Assembly: GCF_017742245.1 (NCBI RefSeq)
Contig: NZ_JAGHKO010000005.1
Span: 1 to 64,000, forward strand
Direction of reading: 5' to 3'
Origin: Niastella soli
Lineage (GTDB): Bacteria; Bacteroidota; Bacteroidia; Chitinophagales; Chitinophagaceae
DNA: 64,000 bases
Shown here: positions 44,409 through 53,260 of the stretch, piece after piece
How positions within the stretch are numbered: the stretch's first letter is position 1
How the letters are laid out: the number at the start of each line of letters is the position of its first letter
The notes under the pieces: generated by a model
Told to the model about the DNA's origin: nothing
The model's database searches: none
Seen by the model: only the letters and a program-made list of their open reading frames with translations
Made by a program: the position numbers and the translations under genes

Positions 44409-45533
44409 ATGTTTCTGGGTTTCATCGTATTGCTTCTTCTATGTAGTCAACTGATGGCCCAGGACCAAACACCTTGCGATTCAGCTGCCACCCAACAAAC
44501 AGTTGCGTTGTGCAGAAATTTAAAAAAGCTGGCTGCAAAAGGTTTTATGTTTGGCCACCAGGACGACCTGGCATATGGGGTAAACTGGCGATATGAGCCC
44601 GGTAAAAGCGATGTAAAAGAGGTGACGGGCGATTATCCTGCTGTGTATGGCTGGGAGTTAGGTGGCCTGGAAGCCAACGAGGAAAAGAATCTCGATGGTG
44701 TACCATTTAAAAAGATGCGCCAGTTTATAAAAGAAGGATACGAGCGGGGTGGCGTGATCACCATCAGTTGGCATGCCCGTAGTCCCTACGGTGCGCCAAA
44801 AGGCGCCTGGGATACTGCGTTTGGCACCGTGGCCTCCATCTTGCCCGCTGGTGTTAATCATGCACTTTTCAAGACCTGGCTCGATGAACTGGCGAAATTC
44901 TTTTTGTCATTAAAGAACAGTCATGGTGAAGCCATACCGGTATTGTTCAGACCATATCACGAACTAACAGGCAATTGGTTCTGGTGGGGCCGCAACGCCT
45001 GTACACCCGATCAGTTTAAAGTGTTGTGGCGGTTCACTCAGTATTACTTGCAGAAAATAAAGAAGGTTCATAACTTGTTATACGTGTACAATACCTCCGC
45101 AGATTTTAAAACGAAAGAGGAATTTCTGGAACGCTATCCTGGTGATGATGTGGTGGATATGATCAGTTTTGATACTTATCAGTATGACGATCCTGCGAAA
45201 AGCGACTGGTTTGTAAAAAACACCGGGTTTCAACTGGGGCTTATTGATGAGATAGCCGCGAAGAAAAACAAACTGACCGCCATTGCCGAAACGGGATATG
45301 AACAAATCCCCTTTGCCAACTGGTGGACGGACGTTCTTTCAAAAGCAATAGGTCAGCATCCGATCTCGTATGTACTGGTTTGGCGCAATCACGGATATAA
45401 TGAATGGATGAAAAAGATGCATTACTATGCGCCGTACAAAGGTCAGGTGTCATCGGCGGATTTTATTAGATTTTATCAACAGGAGAATACATTGTTTGAA
45501 CAGGAAGTAGCAAGGGAGAAGGTGTATGAGTAA
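44409..45533 (+). CDS. GH26 endo-beta-mannanase or mannobiose-producing mannanase
   Basis: This 374-aa exported enzyme cuts beta-1,4-mannan. The chosen ATG gives a signal peptide (MFLGFIVLLLLCSQLMAQ); a longer frame would overlap the previous gene by 50 bases. GH26 signatures are clear: GFMFGHQDDLAYGVNW, SWHARSPYG, acid/base Glu185 in FRPYHELTGNWFWWG and nucleophile Glu294 in AIAETGYEQ. Relatives such as Bacteroides ManA-type GH26 enzymes release mannobiose, which is exactly what the two cytoplasmic genes downstream consume. It starts four bases after the binding-protein stop. Confidence 0.93.
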   Translation: MFLGFIVLLLLCSQLMAQDQTPCDSAATQQTVALCRNLKKLAAKGFMFGHQDDLAYGVNWRYEPGKSDVKEVTGDYPAVYGWELGGLEANEEKNLDGVPFKKMRQFIKEGYERGGVITISWHARSPYGAPKGAWDTAFGTVASILPAGVNHALFKTWLDELAKFFLSLKNSHGEAIPVLFRPYHELTGNWFWWGRNACTPDQFKVLWRFTQYYLQKIKKVHNLLYVYNTSADFKTKEEFLERYPGDDVVDMISFDTYQYDDPAKSDWFVKNTGFQLGLIDEIAAKKNKLTAIAETGYEQIPFANWWTDVLSKAIGQHPISYVLVWRNHGYNEWMKKMHYYAPYKGQVSSADFIRFYQQENTLFEQEVAREKVYE

Positions 45534-45755
45534 GTTGACCAGTAGATCAGTTGACGAGTTGATCAGTTAACAAGTTGGTTGATAGAGGTGACGGAGTTGA
45601 TAGGGTTGATAAAGGCAAGTTATTGAGTTTGTTAGTTATTAAGTTCTTGAGTTATTAGGTTCTTGAAAAATAGAAGTGAGGCTCGAATTGCGCGAACAAT
45701 TGCCGATTGCCGATTCACGATTGCCGTTTCCCGTTTCCGATTGCCGTATCACGAA
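45534..45755. repeat. Mixed word repeats inside the mannan PUL
   Basis: GTTGACCAGTAGATCAGTTGACGAGTTGATCAG words (45535-45575), GTTATTGAGTTTGTTAG words (45620-45660) and GATTGCCGATTCACGATTGCCG words (45700-45750) follow one another between GH26 and the symporter. They split an otherwise tightly spaced operon. Confidence 0.75.
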
Positions 45756-45764
45756 ATAAGCATA

Positions 45765-47597
45765 ATGAAACTAACGATTTTAGACGTAAGCATTGTCATA
45801 TTATACCTGGCTACAATGGTAGTCATCGGTTGGTTGTTACGTAAAAGAGCACGGAAAAATAAAGAAAGTTACCTGTTGGGGGGGAAGGTGCTGCCCTGGT
45901 ACATGCTGGGGTTGAGTGATGCCAGTGATATGTTTGATATCAGTGGTACTATGTGGATGGTGGCGCTGTGTTTTGTATATGGTATGAAATCGATCTGGAT
46001 CCCCTGGTTATGGCCTGTGTTTAACCAGGTGTTTATGATGATGTTCATTTCGAAATGGGTGCGCCGCTCCAATGCCAGCACCGGTGCCGAATGGCTGGTT
46101 ACGCGATTTGGCACCAGTGGCAAAGGCGTAAAAAGCTCTCATAATGTAGTAGTGGCATTTGCACTGCTAAGCTGTTTTGGCTTTCTGGCATATGGCTTTG
46201 TGGGGCTGGGTAAGTTCATAGAAATATTTGTTCCCTGGCATTTAATATCGGCCTACGTGCCGTTTAAAGTGGCACCAGCGTATGTGCCGCATTTGTATGG
46301 AATTGTGTTTACATTATTTGCTATGTTCTACTCCATATTGGGTGGCATGCACAGTATTGTACTGGGGGATGTGATCAAGTACGTGATCATGACAATAGCC
46401 TGCATTTCCATTGCAGTTATTGCCATGCTGCGTTTACATGCACCCGGTACCCAACTGGCTGTGCCTGCCAACTGGACCAATCCTTTTTTCAACTGGCAGT
46501 TGAACCTTGATTGGAGTAAGCTGATCCCCGATGCCAATAAGAAGATAGCTGAAGATGGCTTTGGTTTGTTTGGGTTTTTCTTTATGATGATGTTGTTCAA
46601 GGGCATCTTTGCCAGCCTGGCCGGCCCTGCACCCAACTACGATATGCAAAAGGTTTTGTCGACCCGCTCACCAAAAGATGCCAGTAAAATGTCGGGTTTT
46701 GTTTCTATAATTTTATTGCCCGTGCGTTATTCAATGATCATAGGTCTTACCGTGCTGGCATTATTGTATTATAACCAGCTTGATCTGCGCACTGCCTCGG
46801 GTACCGATTTTGAACGGATCTTGCCGGCAGCCATCAATGATTTTTTACCTGCGGGTATCCTGGGATTGGTGCTTACCGGACTATTGGGCGCTTTTATGGG
46901 CACTTTTTCAGGTACGCTGAATGCTGCACAGGCGTACATCGTCAATGATATCTATTTGAAATATGTTGATCCGCAGGCCAGCACTAAAAAAATAATAAGG
47001 GCCAATTACCTGGTTGGCATTGTAGTGGTGGCTATTGGAGTAACGCTGGGCTTTTTTGCAAGAGATGTGAACAGTGTGTTACAATGGATCGTTAGCGCTT
47101 TGTATGGTGGTTATATTGCCGCCAATATGCTAAAGTGGTATTGGTGGCGGTTTAACGCCAGTGGCTTTTTCTGGGGTATGGCCAGTGGTATAATAGCTGC
47201 GCTGGTATTCCCTGCAATTTTTAAAAATACCCTATCCCTCTATAGCTGGCCCCTGCTGTTCCTGATCTCGCTGGCCGGTTGTTTTATCGGTACCTGGTTA
47301 ACTCCCCCCACGGAAGAAACCGTATTAAAACAATTTTACAAAACAGTAAGACCATGGGGCTTCTGGAAACCTATACAGGTTAAAGTAATGCAGGACGACC
47401 CTGCCTTCGTTCCTAACAAACGATTTAAACAGGATATGTTCAATGTGGTTTTAGGAATTATTGGGCAGTGTTGTTTAACCATTCTGCCAATGTATGTTGT
47501 ATTATGGTTGAAGGCGCCCTTACTGATCACTGTTGCCATACTGGCGGTGATTGTGATGGTGCTTAAACGAACCTGGTGGGATAAACTTGAAAACTAA
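45765..47597 (+). CDS. Sodium:solute symporter (SSS family)
   Basis: This 610-aa inner-membrane carrier has about 14 hydrophobic helices with the SSS fold. It opens with LDVSIVILYLATMVVIGW and RKRARKNKESYLLGGKVLPW, and has PWYMLGLSDASDMFDISGT, YSILGGMHSIVLGDVIKYV and GAFMGTFSGTLNAAQAYIVN. The start chosen is the ATG before the first helix; a frame 34 codons longer reads through repeats. Its place in the PUL suggests it imports the mannan-derived disaccharide for the cytoplasmic epimerase and phosphorylase (inference). This is not proven; many SSS carriers move monosaccharides. Confidence 0.9.
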   Translation: MKLTILDVSIVILYLATMVVIGWLLRKRARKNKESYLLGGKVLPWYMLGLSDASDMFDISGTMWMVALCFVYGMKSIWIPWLWPVFNQVFMMMFISKWVRRSNASTGAEWLVTRFGTSGKGVKSSHNVVVAFALLSCFGFLAYGFVGLGKFIEIFVPWHLISAYVPFKVAPAYVPHLYGIVFTLFAMFYSILGGMHSIVLGDVIKYVIMTIACISIAVIAMLRLHAPGTQLAVPANWTNPFFNWQLNLDWSKLIPDANKKIAEDGFGLFGFFFMMMLFKGIFASLAGPAPNYDMQKVLSTRSPKDASKMSGFVSIILLPVRYSMIIGLTVLALLYYNQLDLRTASGTDFERILPAAINDFLPAGILGLVLTGLLGAFMGTFSGTLNAAQAYIVNDIYLKYVDPQASTKKIIRANYLVGIVVVAIGVTLGFFARDVNSVLQWIVSALYGGYIAANMLKWYWWRFNASGFFWGMASGIIAALVFPAIFKNTLSLYSWPLLFLISLAGCFIGTWLTPPTEETVLKQFYKTVRPWGFWKPIQVKVMQDDPAFVPNKRFKQDMFNVVLGIIGQCCLTILPMYVVLWLKAPLLITVAILAVIVMVLKRTWWDKLEN

Positions 47598-47620
47598 ACA
47601 GACTCTAAAATTGAAATACA

Positions 47621-48808
47621 ATGGATAAGAATTTTTTGGAACGGCTGGAAATGCTCGAAAAATCACATGAGAAATTAATTAACCGTCCTAATGAAAAGGC
47701 AGCCGAGGAGAATGGAATTTATTGCCGGTATAAGAACCCGGTATTGACCGCCAAACATGCACCCTTGTTCTGGCGATATGACCTGAATGCGGAGACCAAT
47801 CCGTTCTTAATGGAGCGGATCGGGATCAACACGGTACTCAATGCCGGTGCCATTAAATTGAATGGAAAATATCATTTGATTGCACGGGTTGAAGGTGCCG
47901 ACCGGAAATCTTTTTTTGCTGTGGCGGAAAGCGCTAATGGTATCGATGGGTTTAAATTTTGGGACTACCCCATCATGATGCCCGAAACAGCGGTGGAGGA
48001 TACCAATATTTACGATATGCGCGTAGTGCAACATGAAGATGGCTGGATCTATGGTTTGTTTTGTACGGAGCGTCGTGATCCACAAGCATCACCGGCCGAT
48101 CAGTCTTCGGCTGTTGCCCAATGTGGTATTGCCCGTACAAAAGACCTGGTAACCTGGGAGCGGTTGCCCGATCTGAAAACACCATCCCCGCAACAACGGA
48201 ATGTGGTGTTACACCCGGAGTTTGTTGACGGGCAATATGCTTTTTACACCAGGCCACAGGATGGATTTATTGAAGCTGGTACTGGTGGCGGCATTGGATT
48301 TGGCTTAAGCAGTTCAATGGAGAACGCCGTTATACACAAAGAAGTAGTGATTGATAAAAGAGTGTATCACACCGTTTCTGAATTAAAGAATGGGTTGGGC
48401 CCTCAGCCGATAAAAACAAACCAGGGTTGGTTGCACCTGGCACATGGGGTGCGTAATACGGCTGCAGGTATGCGCTATGTATTGTACCTGTTTATGGCCG
48501 ATCTGGCCGACCTTACTAAAATAATATATAAACCCGGTGGTTATTTTATAGCGCCCGAAGGCGAAGAACGGGTAGGGGATGTATCAAATGTAGTATTTGG
48601 CAATGGCTGGACTGTTGATGACGATGGGCGGGTGTTGATCTATTATGCCTCGTCAGATACGCGGATGCATGTGGCGGAATCAACCGTTGAACGGCTGCTT
48701 GACTATGTAATGAACACGCCTGCAGATGGCTATACTTCCGCCGCCTCGGTACGTACCTTGTATAATATGATCGAAAATAACAAAATCGCACAACAGCAGG
48801 ATATTTAA
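47621..48808 (+). CDS. GH130 4-O-beta-D-mannosyl-D-glucose phosphorylase
   Basis: This 395-aa cytoplasmic enzyme splits mannosyl-glucose with phosphate to mannose-1-phosphate and glucose. It has the five-blade propeller motifs of GH130 subfamily 1: [40 protein letters not shown], the catalytic-type Asp132 in [17 protein letters not shown], and FCTERRDP. No signal peptide is present, as expected. It is followed 36 bases later by the epimerase that makes its substrate from mannobiose. This pair defines the pathway described from Bacteroides fragilis. Confidence 0.94.
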   Translation: MDKNFLERLEMLEKSHEKLINRPNEKAAEENGIYCRYKNPVLTAKHAPLFWRYDLNAETNPFLMERIGINTVLNAGAIKLNGKYHLIARVEGADRKSFFAVAESANGIDGFKFWDYPIMMPETAVEDTNIYDMRVVQHEDGWIYGLFCTERRDPQASPADQSSAVAQCGIARTKDLVTWERLPDLKTPSPQQRNVVLHPEFVDGQYAFYTRPQDGFIEAGTGGGIGFGLSSSMENAVIHKEVVIDKRVYHTVSELKNGLGPQPIKTNQGWLHLAHGVRNTAAGMRYVLYLFMADLADLTKIIYKPGGYFIAPEGEERVGDVSNVVFGNGWTVDDDGRVLIYYASSDTRMHVAESTVERLLDYVMNTPADGYTSAASVRTLYNMIENNKIAQQQDI

Positions 48809-48844
48809 CAGCCGCCAGACCAAAAAAAGTGGTATAATCGTTAC

Positions 48845-50038
48845 ATGAACCTGGAACTTTTCAAAACCGAATTGCAACAGGAGCTGCTTGCTATATTGAA
48901 CTTTTGGCTGCAACACACCATTGATGAAAAGCAGGGTGGCTTCTATGGCCGAATAGATAATGACAATACCAGTTATCCCGACGCGCCAAAGGGCAGCGTA
49001 TTGAATGCGCGCATTTTGTGGACGTTCTCCGCTGCCTATAACTTAACAAAAGATCCCCGCTACGCCACTGCGGCCGATCGCGCCTTTGCATACATCCGGG
49101 AACATTTTGTCGATTCCCTGTATGGAGGCGTTTACTGGAGTGTGACCAGTAACGGCGAATCGTACGATACCAAAAAGCAGGTATATGCCCTGGCGTTTGT
49201 ATTGTATGGTTGCAGCGAATATTATCGTGCTTTTAAAAATGAACCAGCCAAAGCATTGGCTGTTCAGTTGTATGAAGTAATTCAACAAAAAAGTTTTGAC
49301 CGTACGCAGGGCGGTTATTTTGAAGCCTTCGACCGGCATTGGAAAGGGATGGATGATCTGCGGTTGAGCCATAAAGATGCGAATGAAAAGAAATCCATGA
49401 ATACCCATTTGCATATTCTGGAAGCATATACTTCGCTTTATAAAATATATCCCGATGAAATACTGGCAAAACACATTGCTGCCTTGCTTACCAGTTTTAA
49501 TGATCATATTATCAATCAGCATACCGGTCACCTGCACTTGTTTTTTGATGAGCACTGGAGTGTAAAATCCGATACGGTGTCTTATGGTCATGATATAGAA
49601 GCAAGCTGGTTGTTGCTCGAAGCGGCTGAAATAATTGGTGATCAAAAGTTGATTGAACAAATGCGGGCCAATGCTATTAAAATGGCTGATGCGGTGGTCA
49701 TTGGGCTCGATACCGATGGCGGTCTCTGGTATGAATATGAAGCGAAACAAAACCGGTTGATAAAGGAAAAACACTGGTGGCCACAAGCCGAAGCGCTGGT
49801 GGGATTTTACAATGCCTGGCAAATAAGTGAACAGCATGAATATCTGCAGTATGCCTGTAATATGTGGGCATTTATAAAGCAGTATATCCGGGATAATAAA
49901 AACGGCGAATGGTTCTGGGGGATAAACGAAGATCACTCCATAATGCAGGGGCATGACAAAGTAGGGTTGTGGAAATGCCCTTATCACAATGGCCGGGCCT
50001 GCATTGAATTAATACAACGAATTGAAAAAGACCTGTAA
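48845..50038 (+). CDS. Cellobiose 2-epimerase (mannobiose epimerase)
   Basis: This 397-aa cytoplasmic alpha6/alpha6-barrel enzyme is of the AGE/CE family. It converts beta-1,4-mannobiose to mannosyl-glucose by epimerizing C2 of the reducing sugar. Key stretches are LNARILWTFSAAY, SYGHDIEASWLLLEAAE (His for catalysis), KHWWPQAEALVGFYNAW and the end GLWKCPYHNGRACIEL with a second catalytic-type His. These favour cellobiose 2-epimerase over N-acylglucosamine epimerase. It is the last gene of the mannan operon and is followed by two hairpins. Confidence 0.93.
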   Translation: MNLELFKTELQQELLAILNFWLQHTIDEKQGGFYGRIDNDNTSYPDAPKGSVLNARILWTFSAAYNLTKDPRYATAADRAFAYIREHFVDSLYGGVYWSVTSNGESYDTKKQVYALAFVLYGCSEYYRAFKNEPAKALAVQLYEVIQQKSFDRTQGGYFEAFDRHWKGMDDLRLSHKDANEKKSMNTHLHILEAYTSLYKIYPDEILAKHIAALLTSFNDHIINQHTGHLHLFFDEHWSVKSDTVSYGHDIEASWLLLEAAEIIGDQKLIEQMRANAIKMADAVVIGLDTDGGLWYEYEAKQNRLIKEKHWWPQAEALVGFYNAWQISEQHEYLQYACNMWAFIKQYIRDNKNGEWFWGINEDHSIMQGHDKVGLWKCPYHNGRACIELIQRIEKDL

Positions 50039-50080
50039 GGTCCATCATTGGATCTTGCACTTTCAATCTGACGTCTTGGA

Positions 50081-50137
50081 CCCCGCAAAGCGGGGCAGGC
50101 TCTGACAGGTTTGGACTATAAAAGCCAGGCCTGTCAG
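50081..50137. terminator. Two hairpins between convergent genes
   Basis: CCCCGCaaaGCGGGG (50081-50095) is followed by CTGACAGG ... CCTGTCAG (50102-50137). They lie between the epimerase and the HAD gene, which point at each other. No T-run is present, so their role as terminator is likely but not sure. Confidence 0.5.
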
Positions 50138-50193
50138 GGTCGCATCAATCCTCTAATTATTCAGAACCCAATGGCGCACAGGTCTGGATTATC

Positions 50194-50880
50194 TTATATT
50201 GCCTTTGACCGCACCAGGTCGGCAGGCGACAAATGCGTATAATCTTTGGTGTAGGTGATAATGTTGTTGTATACCGCAAACTCTTCCTGCTCATGCATGG
50301 TGGTTAACACTACCGCGGGCATGCCGGCGTTTTGGGCCGCTTCCACACCTTTGGGCGCATCTTCAAATACCAGACAACTGGCCGGATCAACGCCTAACAA
50401 TTGCGCACACTTCAGAAAAGTTTCGGGATGCGGTTTGCTGGTGGCTACATCATCAGCGCTTACAATAGCTTTAAAGTAATGGCGGATATTCAGGTTGTCG
50501 AGCACAAAATCAATATTGAATGGAATGGCCGCAGAGCCAATAGCCATCGGAATATGTAAAGCGTGTGCTTTTTCAAGAAATTGCTGTAACCCGGGTATCA
50601 GCTTCAGGTGTGGTTTAAACTCCTGCTGATAACGTTTTTCTTTTTCAATAGAAAGCCGCTCCATTTCTTCCGGTGAAAACCGATCTTCCCCAAATATGCG
50701 GATCAATAACTCACTGTTTTTGCCATACATGTGGCTCTTGGTTTCTTCCCAGCCCAAATTGGCACCCAGATCATCATTTAAAATATGGTACCATGCCTTT
50801 AAATGAAACTGCATATCATCGATCATGGTGCCGTTCATATCGAACAAAAAAGCCTTATCCATAGGAATCTCCCTGTGCAT
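50194..50880 (-). CDS. HAD hydrolase, beta-phosphoglucomutase-like
   Basis: This 228-aa cytoplasmic protein has HAD motif I FLFDMNGTMIDD (nucleophile Asp plus Asn-Gly-Thr), helical cap (about 20-95), motif II IGSAAIPF, motif III with SKPHPETFLKCAQLLG and motif IV VFEDAPKGVEAAQNAGM. These fit the beta-phosphoglucomutase/sugar phosphatase group. It converges on the mannan operon; a role in sugar phosphate handling is possible but unproven. The start at 50880 lies 17 bases after a perfect TATTTTTG box; an ATG six codons later (50862) is the alternative and matches the usual short N-terminus. Confidence 0.9.
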   Translation of the reverse strand: MHREIPMDKAFLFDMNGTMIDDMQFHLKAWYHILNDDLGANLGWEETKSHMYGKNSELLIRIFGEDRFSPEEMERLSIEKEKRYQQEFKPHLKLIPGLQQFLEKAHALHIPMAIGSAAIPFNIDFVLDNLNIRHYFKAIVSADDVATSKPHPETFLKCAQLLGVDPASCLVFEDAPKGVEAAQNAGMPAVVLTTMHEQEEFAVYNNIITYTKDYTHLSPADLVRSKAI

Positions 50881-50897
50881 TTAATAAAAAAACACCG

Positions 50898-50905
50898 CAA
50901 AAATA
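50898..50905 (-). promoter_or_regulatory. -7 element of the HAD gene
   Basis: The minus strand reads TATTTTTG followed by CGG, a perfect TAnnTTTG box, ending 17 bases before the upstream ATG at 50880. Confidence 0.5.
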
Positions 50906-51039
50906 AGGCATCAACCTCGTTTTACGGTGTAAAACAACAAAACACAGAGTTATCGCTCCCGACATTTTACTCAAAGCGTTGTATTACAGTCCTGAGCGCT
51001 TCGCTCACCGAAGCCTGGCGTAGGAGAGGAGTCGAAGGG

Positions 51040-52881
51040 TCAAATAGTAAAACTTACCTGCATGCGGCATCCCTTGCCAGGTGATGATTCAATTTTAACA
51101 CGGCCATTAAATAATTCTGTACGGCTTATTATATTGGTAATGCCAATACCGTTGCGTTTGTGTGAGGGGTCGAATCCCTTACCATCGTCGGCAATGGTGA
51201 TCAGTAATTGCCGTTTTTTTTGAACAATGGCCACCTGTACTTCAGAGGCGTCGGCATGTTTAATGGTATTATTCAATTGTTCCTGTACGATGCGGAAAAT
51301 GGTCTTTTTTAATTTATCATCCAGGTTTGGTTCATCTGGAACGGCGAAGTACAGGGAGATCGTGAATGGCTGTGCCAGTCGAATTTTTTCAATAAGATCG
51401 TTCAGTGAAAATTCAAGCCCTACTTCTTTATGAAAGGTTTCGATCATGGATTTTGACAATCGCCGTATTTCCTCGATGGCATTGGTAATGGAATCGCAGC
51501 TTCGTTTGATCATGGCTTCCTGTGTAGCAGGTGAGTCTTTTGCGCAATTGAGATACAGCCGGGCGGTGGTGAGTACCTGGCTGATGTTATCGTGCAATTC
51601 GCGGCCAAGGGCTTCCCGTTCTTTTTCCTGTGCGTCGATCACCGCTTTGGCTACTTCCTGTTGCCTTTGGATCTTTTCTTCAACCAGCTGATTTTGCAGC
51701 TGGATCTTTTCTGTAATATCGTTGCCCAGGATCAATAAGGCACTCCGCCCTTTATAATTAATAGCATGCGCCCACACTTCAACAAAGATGGGTTCCTTGT
51801 TCTTTTTAATGTGTTTGCGTAAGATGGAAGGCTGGTTGGGATTGTCCTCTTTTGACAACACCTGTGGTAATTCGGGTTCCTCTGTTGATAAGATGGCCCT
51901 GCCTTTCATTTGCATAAACTCTTCCCGCGAATACCCATATAGTTGTATGGTAGCTTCATTTACTTCCAGAAACTGCATAGTTTCGGCATCACAAACAGCT
52001 TTCGGGAGCGGACTGTTATAAAAAAGATTCCGGTACAGGTCTTCCGATGCTTTTAATAATTCTTCTGCTTTTTTTCGTTCGGTAATATCCCTGAAGTTAC
52101 CAACCAGTGCATTGATGCCCGGTCTTTGCAACATATTCGATGCCAGGCCCTGTACCCATCGTTCATTGCCTTGTTTGTCATAAACTTTCAGGTCAATGGT
52201 ATACAGCTCATTTGGATGTTGCATAAGGTTTTGGACCAGATCACCCATGGCGGGCAAACTGTCGGAATGTACAAACGAACACACATGGCGTCCTATATAA
52301 TCGGCTTCTTCGTACCCGAATACAGTTTTCGCAGAAGGAGAACTGTAAAAAATATTTCCATCCTCATTGGCCATGAGTATGATGTCGGTACTGTTTTCAA
52401 TAAGCGATCTGAATTTCAATTCGCTTTGCCGCAATCCTTCCTCGGCTTTTTTACGTTCGGTAATATCCTGGGCAGAACAGGAGAGCGCGATGATCTTATT
52501 GTCTTCTCGCACCGGGGTTATCGTAATATCGAAGAAAACAGTGTTTTGTTGAATGGAGCACGAGTGGGCAAATCGTTGGGCGGTACCATTAAAAGCTTCC
52601 TGGTAAATGGCTGTCCAGGACAGTTGGTGGGTGTCGTCGAGCAGGGCCATACAATCAATAACCTCATCGCCGGGCAAAACGTCTTTGCCGGATAACTGTT
52701 TTATGGTATTGCGAAGGTGCCGGTTGCACACGATGTAATGCAGGTCTTTATCAATGATCCAGGTATATCCTTCGGTGTTTTCAATTACACCATTCAAAAT
52801 GGCAGCAGCTATGGCATTGCGCTTTGGGCCAGTCGTTACATGCATAGCATCATCGCTATGCGAAACAGATGAGGTTTGCAT
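51040..52881 (-). CDS. Orphan soluble PAS histidine kinase (HisKA_3 type)
   Basis: This 613-aa cytoplasmic sensor kinase has no membrane segment. Three PAS regions can be made out: about 25-145, 150-270 (ENSTDIILMANEDGNIFYSS, GNFRDITERKKAEE) and 280-395 (NSPLPKAVCDAETMQFLEVN). A DHp region follows with the phospho-acceptor His430 in GRELHDNISQVLTTARLYL, the NarX/LiaS pattern, then the ATP-binding domain (TIADDGKGFDPSHKRNGIGI, ESSPGKGCRMQVSF). No response regulator adjoins, so its partner lies elsewhere. Input is likely intracellular (inference). Confidence 0.92.
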   Translation of the reverse strand: MQTSSVSHSDDAMHVTTGPKRNAIAAAILNGVIENTEGYTWIIDKDLHYIVCNRHLRNTIKQLSGKDVLPGDEVIDCMALLDDTHQLSWTAIYQEAFNGTAQRFAHSCSIQQNTVFFDITITPVREDNKIIALSCSAQDITERKKAEEGLRQSELKFRSLIENSTDIILMANEDGNIFYSSPSAKTVFGYEEADYIGRHVCSFVHSDSLPAMGDLVQNLMQHPNELYTIDLKVYDKQGNERWVQGLASNMLQRPGINALVGNFRDITERKKAEELLKASEDLYRNLFYNSPLPKAVCDAETMQFLEVNEATIQLYGYSREEFMQMKGRAILSTEEPELPQVLSKEDNPNQPSILRKHIKKNKEPIFVEVWAHAINYKGRSALLILGNDITEKIQLQNQLVEEKIQRQQEVAKAVIDAQEKEREALGRELHDNISQVLTTARLYLNCAKDSPATQEAMIKRSCDSITNAIEEIRRLSKSMIETFHKEVGLEFSLNDLIEKIRLAQPFTISLYFAVPDEPNLDDKLKKTIFRIVQEQLNNTIKHADASEVQVAIVQKKRQLLITIADDGKGFDPSHKRNGIGITNIISRTELFNGRVKIESSPGKGCRMQVSFTI

Positions 52882-53225
52882 AAAATTGAAGTATTAAAAA
52901 CGTCAATAAGACACATTGTTTCCGTGACAAGTCAGGAAACAAATCCTTGTTTGGATGGTTAATTGCTACTAGCCAGAGAGATTATGTATTGGCGTACTGG
53001 TTGGAAAGTCACTGAGCCTAATCAATAACGTGTAAAATGAGCCCGTTGTGTAAATTTAAAGAAATATATGAATCAGACTGTATTAACGCTTATAAATCTT
53101 ATCTATTGTCTTAACTGGTTGATTTGAAATGTTATCCGTCTGTTAAACACAGGCACTTTACAATTAGAATACGTAGGCAGTCGCAGGAAGGTTGTTTGTT
53201 TTGATGAAATTGCTGCAAAAATGTT
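52882..53225. other. Divergent control region without a gene
   Basis: About 340 bases of AT-rich sequence lie between the divergent kinase and MFS genes. A 25-codon frame near 53036 is not convincing. I see no strong hairpin. Only the plus-strand promoter elements at its right end stand out. Confidence 0.5.
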
Positions 53226-53255
53226 TTTGTGATGCCTTTTAGCCCACTAATTTTG
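53226..53255 (+). promoter_or_regulatory. Promoter of the MFS gene
   Basis: TTTG at 53226-53229 and TAATTTTG at 53248-53255 are 18 bases apart and match the Bacteroidota consensus exactly. The box ends only 5 bases before the first ATG and 14 before a second in-frame ATG, so the start or a leaderless transcript is in question. Confidence 0.65.
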
Positions 53256-53260
53256 GCGCC

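Noticed and set aside
53036-53115. 25-codon frame between the kinase and MFS genes
   Set aside because: Too short, with no signal peptide, no promoter box at proper distance and no terminator.
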